Program-made: the position numbers and the translations under genes
DNA from: a candidate division CSSED10-310 bacterium
GTDB lineage: Bacteria; CSSED10-310; JAFGDC01
Length of the DNA: 5,486 nucleotides
Assembly (NCBI GenBank): GCA_016932295.1
Contig: JAFGDC010000446.1
Location: forward strand, 1-5,486
Reading direction: 5' to 3'
Notes under the pieces: generated by a model
Databases searched by the model: none
What the model saw: the letters and a program-made list of their open reading frames with translations, nothing else
What the model was told of the DNA's origin: nothing
In this document: one piece after another, positions 1 to 5,486 of the stretch
Layout of the letters: every line of letters starts with the position of its first letter
Numbering within the stretch: position 1 is the stretch's first letter

Positions 1-2
1 AT

Positions 3-1211
3 GACAGTGTTCCCGATGATCAAAACTGGCGCAATGACGGCTGGTTCGATTTCAAGATCAAGCTACCCGCTGGATTTCATTTTGAAACTATACCGATTTA
101 TCTGAATTTTCAGCAGCGCGGAACGGGAAACTATTACATTCGGGGATATGCCTGCTATGACTGGACCTACTTCCGTCCGGCAGTCCGCCTGTTGGGCGCG
201 GACGGCACCCCCCTGGAGGAGTGGCGCCGGATAGCCGGCATCGGATTGGATGACTATACGTTCGTTTTCGAGGTCTCATACGGCGAGTCTTCGAATCAGA
301 CGCGGTACCTGGAGGTGACGCAGAGCCTTCCTTACCCTCCATCGCGACTCGGTTCATTCCTGGATGAACTGCCTTTTTTATTCGCCGGCGGTGCAGCCAC
401 GGTCAGTTCCCAGGTGATAGGTGAAGGTGGCTTGTGCTGCCGGGTCGAAGAAAAATACCAGGAGCACAATCCGATCACCGTTATATGGATTTACAAGCAG
501 GACGGCGCACCGCTCTCAGCAAAACCGGTCATGTTTATCAGTGGCGGCATCCATCTCGAACCCCTCAGCAGTTTCGTCGCCGAGGGCATCATCCGCCAAC
601 TGGCACGGAATCCATCCACGCTGGACAGAGTCAACTTCATGGTGGTGATTCATATGAACCCGGATGCGCAAAAGTGGGGATTCACCGAGGTCTTCCCAAC
701 CACCGGACTCAACTCACAGGTCTGGTGGGTGTATGACAACCCATCACATGAGAGCACCATGCTGCAGACCTACTTCAATGAGCTGCTGCGCGCCGGTTTT
801 GATCTGAGACTCTTCCTTAATCTTCACTGTGACGTAGCGCCTCGCGACCACCAGGCGGGCCGTATGCCCATTGTGGGCAACTATGAGGTGGCAAGCGATG
901 AAGCGGCGAGCGAGGCATGCAGCTTCATCTCCGCCTTGAACAGTCAGGCGGAATTCGGACCATTCTTCAGAGAATCGCACTACTGGCCGCGCCGGCAGCC
1001 CTACCTCCTCACTGAGCCACCCCCGCAAGGTTACGGTTTCAGGTACCATATCATCGTCGAGATGCCAGAAGTTGCGTTTTATCGCCGAACCGGCATCAGC
1101 CGGGGTCCCGGCCAGTTCCAGGTGGATCACTACCTGGTTGATGAAAATGAGTTGCTGCGGCTGGGAGGCTGCTTCCTGGAAGCGATCCAGGCGCTCCTGC
1201 CGGCTCCTTGA
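3..1211 (+). CDS. M14-like zinc carboxypeptidase (cytosolic/Nna1-type), 5' partial, degenerate motifs
   Basis: The frame is open to the left edge, so the true start lies outside the window; the TTG at 192 is internal. At least 402 residues remain, numbered here from nt 3. Residues 1-120 resemble the beta-rich N-domain of cytosolic M14 carboxypeptidases: an N-terminal W-F-D-F strand, 'EEWRRI', then a 'SLPYPPSRLGSFL' segment like the PYTY-type element before the catalytic domain. The catalytic fold follows: 'GGIHLEPLSSF' (H184, E186), 'NPD' (219-221), 'GLNS' (235-238), 'LNLHCD' (H275 as third zinc ligand) and 'VEMPE' (E353 as the likely general base). Active M14 enzymes remove C-terminal residues from peptides using zinc. 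Here the first motif reads HxE rather than HxxE, and the Arg residues that bind the substrate carboxylate appear replaced, so activity or specificity may differ. No signal peptide can be judged because the N-terminus is missing. The downstream neighbour is convergent. The family fold is fairly sure; the function is not. Confidence 0.72.
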   Translation, partial: DSVPDDQNWRNDGWFDFKIKLPAGFHFETIPIYLNFQQRGTGNYYIRGYACYDWTYFRPAVRLLGADGTPLEEWRRIAGIGLDDYTFVFEVSYGESSNQTRYLEVTQSLPYPPSRLGSFLDELPFLFAGGAATVSSQVIGEGGLCCRVEEKYQEHNPITVIWIYKQDGAPLSAKPVMFISGGIHLEPLSSFVAEGIIRQLARNPSTLDRVNFMVVIHMNPDAQKWGFTEVFPTTGLNSQVWWVYDNPSHESTMLQTYFNELLRAGFDLRLFLNLHCDVAPRDHQAGRMPIVGNYEVASDEAASEACSFISALNSQAEFGPFFRESHYWPRRQPYLLTEPPPQGYGFRYHIIVEMPEVAFYRRTGISRGPGQFQVDHYLVDENELLRLGGCFLEAIQALLPAP

Positions 1212-1382
1212 TTGAATCTGCCTGAAGGAACCGGGGACGGACATGGGATGTGAATGGAGAGCCAATATGGCAACATACACGCTGACGATGGCGACGTGGT
1301 AACGCAGCGGGGGAAGATCGCACGCAGGGCAGGTCTGGTTCCTTGTTCCCATCGCTCGTATGAAAACCCCAGCAGATTGAAT

Positions 1383-1410
1383 AAAAAGATCGGAAACAGC
1401 GCTCTTTCCG
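1383..1410 (-). terminator. Candidate intrinsic terminator of the membrane protein gene
   Basis: Read on the minus strand, a six-base-pair stem (CGGAAA/TTTCCG, 1391-1410) with an eight-base loop is followed after ATC by five Ts (1383-1387). It begins about 35 bases beyond the stop codon of the minus-strand membrane protein gene. On the plus strand no T-run follows, so it would not serve the convergent carboxypeptidase gene. The stem is short and half A/T, so strength is uncertain. Confidence 0.5.
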
Positions 1411-1445
1411 TTGAAAAATCCGGAAACATTGAAAAACTGGAAGCC

Positions 1446-2600
1446 TTAGAAATCTGGAAGCCAGGTTTTGAGTACCTGTCCTTTTTGAATGCCGATGATG
1501 ATTATCAACCAGACCACCAGGATTGCACCGAGCGTTTTCCGGAACAGTATGGGTGACCGCCGGACGGGCACCATGCCGTTGAGCATCCAGTAGGCTCTGA
1601 ATATCTTCCTGAGAATCAGTACAGCGATGATCAGGGTGACCTGAATGAACGCGAATGAAACGGCGGGAGCATTGAAGACATACCGGAACAGGTATGCCGC
1701 AAGTACCACGACGGTGGCCAGACGGAAATCAATCAGGCCTTTATAGATCAACAGAAAACAGATGAGGGCGAAGGTGGAAACCAGGGTTCTCATCGGTGCA
1801 TGCGAAGCGAATGCCACGAGGTAACAAACCCCCAGCATCATGGCTGCAGCCATCAGTACCCCATGCCTGGCGATCCACCCCTCCCCCTTCCCTTCCGGCG
1901 TGCCTGGCCGGAGCTTGATACCGACGTAAAAAGTGGATGAAAGCACGATCATCATCTCGATGATGCCGGTGAGTTGAAAGTTATAAAACTTGGTCAGAAG
2001 CGAGGCGAGGATGCACAAGAACGACAAGAACATCAAAGGGGTTCTGAAGGATTTCCTGATCCGCAAGTCCACTCGCTGGAACAACAGGAAAATAGCGAGG
2101 AAACCATTGATGAATCGTGCCCAACCATAGATCGGTGTGTAAATCCCGTAGATGATCGTAGCCAATTCCTCTTCAGTGGCTATTCCCCTGTGATACGGCC
2201 AATCCCACCAGCCGGCAGTCACGCCGCAGACTTCAACCGCGTAGGCGATGGAAGACGTGATGAATATCGACAGGACAAGCGTGAGAAACAATTCGGATCG
2301 TTCATGCTTGAGCCTGGCGATTATCCCTTCCGCTATAGACAGGGCAAGATATGCCGCAAACACCCAACCACAGATGACGAACAAGGGCGCCTTGAACACG
2401 GGAAGCTGGATGTGCTCGAAGCGATAACGCCCATGCTGGAACAAGTTCAATGCAGTGAGGTTTTCCTTGATCGTGAAATAGAAAAAACCGCTGCCGAAAA
2501 ACAGCAGGGTCTGTCTCCATCCTCTCACCTTGACCGAGTGTGCGATGAGCAGCACCAGGGCGAATGCTTCCGGCAGCACAAAAACGAGGTTCAAACTCAT
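1446..2600 (-). CDS. Polytopic membrane protein, distantly like carotenoid biosynthesis protein CruF (DUF422)
   Basis: This 384-residue protein is almost wholly hydrophobic, with about 10-12 predicted membrane spans by eye (roughly 4-24, 31-46, 72-95, 104-123, 146-175, 187-203, 211-228, 246-264, 271-287, 293-309, 312-332, 353-371). It lies in the cytoplasmic membrane; no cleavable signal is evident. Two blocks recall the DUF422/CruF family: residues 36-91 (Glu46, then 'GRYRFE' at 57-62, Pro67 and a 'GWVFAAYLAL' helix) and residues 118-165 (Glu123, 'GVTAGWWDWPY' at 126-136, 'PIYGW' at 156-160). CruF-type enzymes hydrate carotenoid end groups. The C-terminal 150 residues match nothing I recognise and make the protein longer than the roughly 250-320 residues I expect of CruF. 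The ATG at 2600 has a good Shine-Dalgarno site. It is divergent from a radical SAM gene and ends convergently with the carboxypeptidase gene. The membrane topology is sure; the family link rests on remembered motif patterns and could be wrong. Confidence 0.8.
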   Translation of the reverse strand: MSLNLVFVLPEAFALVLLIAHSVKVRGWRQTLLFFGSGFFYFTIKENLTALNLFQHGRYRFEHIQLPVFKAPLFVICGWVFAAYLALSIAEGIIARLKHERSELFLTLVLSIFITSSIAYAVEVCGVTAGWWDWPYHRGIATEEELATIIYGIYTPIYGWARFINGFLAIFLLFQRVDLRIRKSFRTPLMFLSFLCILASLLTKFYNFQLTGIIEMMIVLSSTFYVGIKLRPGTPEGKGEGWIARHGVLMAAAMMLGVCYLVAFASHAPMRTLVSTFALICFLLIYKGLIDFRLATVVVLAAYLFRYVFNAPAVSFAFIQVTLIIAVLILRKIFRAYWMLNGMVPVRRSPILFRKTLGAILVVWLIIIIGIQKGQVLKTWLPDF

Positions 2601-2609
2601 ACTGATTCA

Positions 2610-2616
2610 TCCTCCC
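2610..2616 (-). promoter_or_regulatory. Ribosome binding site of the membrane protein gene
   Basis: The minus strand reads GGGAGGA here, about 10 bases before the ATG at 2600. An intervening ATG directly after GGAGG is in another frame and gives a protein with no recognisable family, so this site supports the ATG at 2600. Confidence 0.7.
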
Positions 2617-2632
2617 GGATTCTACTTCTCCG

Positions 2633-2661
2633 TACCTAGCATCCGTGGCGATGCAACGCAA
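2633..2661 (-). promoter_or_regulatory. Candidate sigma-70-type promoter for the membrane protein gene
   Basis: On the minus strand TTGCGT (2656-2661) and TAGGTA (2633-2638) are separated by exactly 17 bases. The first matches TTGACA at four of six positions; the second matches TATAAT poorly. Transcription would begin near 2626, leaving a leader of about 25 bases that includes the GGGAGGA site. The spacing and position are good but the -10 is weak, so this is tentative. Confidence 0.35.
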
Positions 2662-2759
2662 GGGGCTCGTGTCTCACGACCAGCGCCATGCTGGCTTCAC
2701 CGGCCCCCGTTCACCGGGTAGTGAATACCGCCGGGGTAAACGACGCCGCTGCGTAACGT

Positions 2760-2788
2760 TTGACAGACTCCATCCTGTTGGGTAAGTA
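2760..2788 (+). promoter_or_regulatory. Candidate promoter for the radical SAM gene, possibly giving a leaderless mRNA
   Basis: A perfect -35 hexamer TTGACA (2760-2765) is followed after 17 bases by TAAGTA (2783-2788), a weak -10 resembling the TAGGTA of the divergent candidate. A start about seven bases after the -10 would fall at 2795, the A of the ATG itself. That fits the lack of a clear Shine-Dalgarno site before this gene. The -10 mismatch keeps confidence moderate. Confidence 0.4.
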
Positions 2789-2794
2789 GCATGA

Positions 2795-4054
2795 ATGGCA
2801 CGTTTGAATCCCGCACAGCTCGAAATTGAACTCTTCACCGCCGGCGTTCGCCTCGCCTCTGGTCGCGAAGTCCTGAACACACTGATCCATCGCACCAGGG
2901 CTGGTCTGGGCAGCGGCATCGAGGCGATCCTGCCGGCAGCGAAACCCATCTGGATCAACATCCCGGTAGTGGAAAGTTTTACCGCCCAGTCTCCCTTCGT
3001 TCTCCAGATCGAGCCTCCCGTCAATGTGACAGACGAGCGAAACGGCGAACGGTACCCGATCCGGCTTGCACCCCGCCCCGACTGGTATGATGCACGGACC
3101 GGCAGCGGTAAACTCATGTCACGAATCGGCGTGCTCCAGGGCACCTGCCTGGCGGTGTACATAGGCGATACCTGTGAGTTCTGGCGGGATGGACAGGAGG
3201 CCAGGTGTGGTTTCTGCACTACCGGATTGAATCTCGGACGTGATGAGGAACGGCGCAAATCAATCCGTGATGTGGTGGAGGTAGCCAGGCGGGCCAAACA
3301 AGAAAGCGGCATCACCTTCGTTCATTTCAACAGCGGCCATCATTCGGACGTGGGACTGGAGCTGGCGGCGCCTTATGTGAAGGCGATCAAGGAGGAAGTG
3401 GGCGCCCTCGTGGGTATCCAACTGACACCTGATACCGACTTGTGGAAGTATGACGAGCTGATCGGTTTGGGAGTTGACCATTTCTCATTCTGTTATGAGC
3501 TGCAGGATCCTCATGCATTCGCCACACACCTGCCGGGCAAACATTCTCGGATCGGCCAGGAAGCCTATTTCAACGCCTTGCGCCATGTCAGCGCCAAGAT
3601 GAACAGGGGCAGTTGTTCGGGAGAGATCATCGCCGGGCTCGAGCCGATCGAAAAAACGTACGCCGCGGTTGACATGATCACCACCATGGGCGCCTTTCCC
3701 ACCATATGCATCTTCAGACCGCTGGTAGGCGCCAGGCTGGAAGGCGCACCTGCTCCATCAGCCCAGGAAATGACACCGTTGTTCGAATACATGATCGAAG
3801 CATGCATGCGTCATTCAGTTCCGATCGGACTGGCACCCAACCTGGAAGTCAGCCTGGTCGTACTGCCTACCGATGCATTATATCTGGCGCCGGACACTTC
3901 CCGGTTCCGATGGTACCGCCGGCGATTGAAGTGGCTGAGACTGGCCGCGAAACCCTATTTCCTCTGGCGAATGCGAACGCATAGACACAGCGGCAAAGGC
4001 AGCGAACTCCTCCGGCTGGCGCGGGAACGGCTGCCGGCATGGATCTGGGACTGA
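2795..4054 (+). CDS. Radical SAM protein with C-x10-C-x2-C cluster motif, possibly MSMEG_0568-like
   Basis: This 419-residue protein shows a radical SAM core: cysteines 127, 138 and 141 ('CGFCTTG') would bind the [4Fe-4S] cluster that cleaves S-adenosylmethionine. Their spacing is C-x10-C-x2-C instead of C-x3-C-x2-C. Further barrel elements are 'FVHFNSGHH' (175-183), 'GIQLTPD' (207-213), 'GEIIAGLEPIEKT' (276-288, like the GxIxGL element) and 'FRPLVGARLEG' (307-317, like the FrPlxGTxL strand). The N-terminal 100 residues (AGVRL, RAGLGSG, PVVESFTAQSPFVL) recall the MSMEG_0568/TIGR04043 family, which usually sits beside a nitrilase cluster; no such neighbours appear here. The tail from about 369 is rich in Arg and Lys with Trp and Tyr. 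The start is fixed by an in-frame TGA at 2792-2794 directly upstream. No good Shine-Dalgarno site precedes it. The radical SAM class is nearly sure; the substrate is unknown. Confidence 0.88.
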   Translation: MARLNPAQLEIELFTAGVRLASGREVLNTLIHRTRAGLGSGIEAILPAAKPIWINIPVVESFTAQSPFVLQIEPPVNVTDERNGERYPIRLAPRPDWYDARTGSGKLMSRIGVLQGTCLAVYIGDTCEFWRDGQEARCGFCTTGLNLGRDEERRKSIRDVVEVARRAKQESGITFVHFNSGHHSDVGLELAAPYVKAIKEEVGALVGIQLTPDTDLWKYDELIGLGVDHFSFCYELQDPHAFATHLPGKHSRIGQEAYFNALRHVSAKMNRGSCSGEIIAGLEPIEKTYAAVDMITTMGAFPTICIFRPLVGARLEGAPAPSAQEMTPLFEYMIEACMRHSVPIGLAPNLEVSLVVLPTDALYLAPDTSRFRWYRRRLKWLRLAAKPYFLWRMRTHRHSGKGSELLRLARERLPAWIWD

Positions 4055-4190
4055 ATATTGTCGAAATCACTGGTGCAACAGGTTCATCCCGGCACCGATC
4101 GCCCGGTTGTTCCTGTCATCCGCCCCGAGAGGCGAAGCGGCTGGCGTTACACCATTGCTCTCCTGTGATTTGGATGCTGCCCCCGCAGAC

Positions 4191-5432
4191 CTAGGAGGGT
4201 GATTGGGAAACTTGCCGCGTGGTCTTGAAATGGAGCTTGGCGATTCGCGCCAGCCCATCCATCCCCCACCGTTCATGGATTTCGCGCGCCACCTGGATGA
4301 CCCGTTCTGATGCTCCCAGGGGTAACGAAATGCCGGAATCCTTGGATTTCTGTGCCAGATAATTGATGAAGGTCTCTCGAGCCAGGATCGAAGCCGCTGC
4401 AACCGCCGTGAAGCGTTCTCCCTTGGGTGTCTGAACCAGATCCAGGACAATGCCGCGACGGGACAGCCTGGTGCGGATATAGCGTTCATCCCCGAATTTA
4501 TCGGTGATTGCCTGCTTGCATTTGCAGTCCAGCGCCAGATCCTCCAGGACCCTGGCATGCCCCCAGGCTAACAGGGAATTGAGATTCTTTCCCTCCTCCC
4601 GAAACTGCCTGTACAACTCATTATACTTGATTGGTGTTATAGTCACGACCTTGAAGGCTCCCGGACACACCTCGCGGATTTGCCGGGCCAATTCCCGGAT
4701 GGCAGGCGCTTTAAGCTTCTTGCTGTCGATCACTCCCAGTTCATCCAGTATGGCCGACCTGCGTTCATCGAGGGCCACGCCGGCCACGACCAGCGGACCA
4801 AAGTAATCACCCTTCCCCGATTCGTCCGTTCCAATGTATGGATATCCCGCGATAGTGACCTCCGGACCCGCCGAATCAGCGCCGACCACGTAGCCGGTGA
4901 GCCGCTGTACGAACTTGACCACTGTGCCGGCCTGCATTCCGCCCTTGCCTCCGATGACGACCACGTTCCCTTTCGTGCAATGGATCTTGAATTTTTCGCC
5001 TGCCACACTGGACAGGTAACACCACGCCAATCCGGCCTCCGCCGGTGCTCTCACCAATCCAAGCTCCTCCATTCCCTTACCCAGGACACCGGTCTCCTCG
5101 GAGCTGCGCAACGTCCACCTGAGGTCGGGGATCTTGCGTACACCGAAGCGCTGTTTGACATCTTCAAGCAGCTTCTCAAACCCATCGGGTTTCGGACTGC
5201 CCTCCGGTATCCAGTAAGAACCTGTCTGGTAGACGTTCACCGCCGCCCGTGGCAATCCCTTGACACCAACCTTGAACTGCAACCCATACTCGATGGTTCG
5301 CTCCTCCAGGCTTAATCCATTGTCCAGCGCATACTTCTGCAATGCTTCCCTGTACTTCGGCAAAACCAACGCCGGCTGCTCCGTCATCGCCCCCCCAGTG
5401 CGTATTGCGTTACGCATTCCGTAGTTTACCAC
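4191..5432 (-). CDS. rnhC: Ribonuclease HIII with extended N-terminal region
   Basis: RNase HIII cleaves the RNA strand of RNA/DNA hybrids in the cytoplasm, serving R-loop and primer removal. Numbered from the GTG at 5432 (413 residues), the catalytic domain spans about 199-413. It carries 'YIGTDESGKGDYFGPLVVAG' (199-218, with D203 and E204 as metal ligands), 'DSKKL' (236-240), 'ITDKF' (D311 as third carboxylate), 'VAAASILAR' (344-352) and the typical C-terminal 'LHFKTT' (400-405). The GxDESGKGDYFGPLVVA form separates it from RNase HII. The N-terminal 195 residues contain TBP-like elements (around 45-95 and 144-180), expected in this family for hybrid binding; the family is usually near 300-310 residues, so this region is long. 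I chose GTG 5432 because AGGAGG lies eight bases upstream. ATG at 5387 or 5417, or GTG at 5468, are alternatives in the same frame. The stop is TAG at 4191-4193. Confidence 0.93.
   Translation of the reverse strand: MVNYGMRNAIRTGGAMTEQPALVLPKYREALQKYALDNGLSLEERTIEYGLQFKVGVKGLPRAAVNVYQTGSYWIPEGSPKPDGFEKLLEDVKQRFGVRKIPDLRWTLRSSEETGVLGKGMEELGLVRAPAEAGLAWCYLSSVAGEKFKIHCTKGNVVVIGGKGGMQAGTVVKFVQRLTGYVVGADSAGPEVTIAGYPYIGTDESGKGDYFGPLVVAGVALDERRSAILDELGVIDSKKLKAPAIRELARQIREVCPGAFKVVTITPIKYNELYRQFREEGKNLNSLLAWGHARVLEDLALDCKCKQAITDKFGDERYIRTRLSRRGIVLDLVQTPKGERFTAVAAASILARETFINYLAQKSKDSGISLPLGASERVIQVAREIHERWGMDGLARIAKLHFKTTRQVSQSPS
5399..5416. repeat. Inverted repeat near the rnhC start
   Basis: The plus strand reads TGCGTA-TTGCGT-TACGCA, an inverted pair of six bases around a six-base centre, with a nested TGCGT-T-ACGCA at 5406-5416. 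It lies between the GTG at 5432 and the ATG at 5387. If translation begins at 5387 it would be in the leader or promoter and could be an operator; if at 5432 it is coding and probably incidental. Confidence 0.35.
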
Positions 5433-5440
5433 GCCTCCAT

Positions 5441-5446
5441 CCTCCT
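5441..5446 (-). promoter_or_regulatory. rnhC: Ribosome binding site deciding the rnhC start
   Basis: The minus strand reads AGGAGG, a full Shine-Dalgarno core, eight bases before the GTG at 5432. The ATG immediately after AGGAGG is out of frame and runs only four codons. The alternative ATG at 5387 is preceded only by a run of seven Gs at short spacing, so this site favours 5432. Confidence 0.55.
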
Positions 5447-5486
5447 GCAAGGCTTGCGGGGTCCCCACCCGTGTGCAGTGGAATCA

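Noticed and set aside
1..105. ATG at position 1 opening a short plus-strand frame
   Set aside because: It stops after 34 codons and overlaps the carboxypeptidase frame, which is open from the edge and carries the N-domain pattern.
744..1352. 202-residue open frame on the minus strand opposite the carboxypeptidase gene
   Set aside because: It is antisense to a gene with clear family motifs, its translation has no recognisable domain, and no ribosome binding site supports it.
1254..1556. 100-residue plus-strand frame in the gap between the carboxypeptidase and membrane protein genes
   Set aside because: It crosses the candidate terminator and the antisense end of the membrane protein gene, has no Shine-Dalgarno site and no recognisable motif.
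1974..2639. 221-residue plus-strand frame opposite the membrane protein gene
   Set aside because: Its Gln/Glu/Arg-rich, low-hydrophobicity translation is what antisense of a membrane protein gene produces; the minus-strand frame has coherent spans and a good Shine-Dalgarno site.
2674..3315. 213-residue minus-strand frame over the start of the radical SAM gene
   Set aside because: It covers the codons of the CxxC cluster motif on the other strand; its Ser/Arg/Pro-rich translation matches no family.
4074..4140. Hairpin possibilities in the second convergent gap (GGTGC with GCACC; CCGC with GCGG)
   Set aside because: Loops are long, stems are four or five pairs, and no T-run follows on either strand, so they do not qualify as intrinsic terminators.
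4067..4558. 163-residue minus-strand frame running past the rnhC stop
   Set aside because: It is a shifted frame of rnhC, with Trp/Arg/Ser-rich content and no family resemblance; rnhC itself ends properly at HFKTT plus a short tail.
4680..5315. 211-residue plus-strand frame opposite RNase HIII
   Set aside because: It is antisense to the conserved rnhC catalytic and N-terminal regions and has no domain of its own.

Overview
The window holds four protein genes on alternating strands: an M14-like carboxypeptidase (+, 5' end cut by the left edge), a polytopic membrane protein (-), a radical SAM enzyme (+) and ribonuclease HIII (-). Coding density is high and the largest gap between genes is 234 bases. 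Gene structure, Shine-Dalgarno sites and a GTG start are bacterial. Base composition looks moderately GC-rich by eye. RNase HIII has a patchy distribution among bacteria, so the phylum cannot be named; a poorly sampled or metagenomic lineage is plausible. I see no rRNA, tRNA, CRISPR array, transposase or phage gene.

Layout: positions 3-1211 encode the zinc-carboxypeptidase-fold protein. The convergent gap 1212-1445 holds a hairpin with a T-run that suits the minus-strand gene. Positions 1446-2600 (-) encode a membrane protein of about 10-12 spans with two motif blocks resembling the CruF/DUF422 carotenoid-biosynthesis family. The divergent gap 2601-2794 holds candidate promoters for both flanking genes. 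Positions 2795-4054 (+) encode a radical SAM protein with an unusual C-x10-C-x2-C cluster motif and a basic tail. The convergent gap 4055-4190 shows no convincing terminator. Positions 4191 to about 5432 (-) encode RNase HIII (rnhC) with a long N-terminal region.

Because neighbours always lie on opposite strands, no operon is visible inside the window. The only pair that could share control is the divergent membrane protein and radical SAM enzyme, which might act together on a hydrophobic (isoprenoid or lipid) substrate; this is inference. RNase HIII is a housekeeping genome-maintenance enzyme and probably unrelated. The points most worth a second look are the altered zinc and substrate-binding motifs of the M14 protein, the radical SAM/membrane protein pair, a possible leaderless start for the radical SAM gene, and a possible tandem TBP-like N-terminus in RNase HIII.
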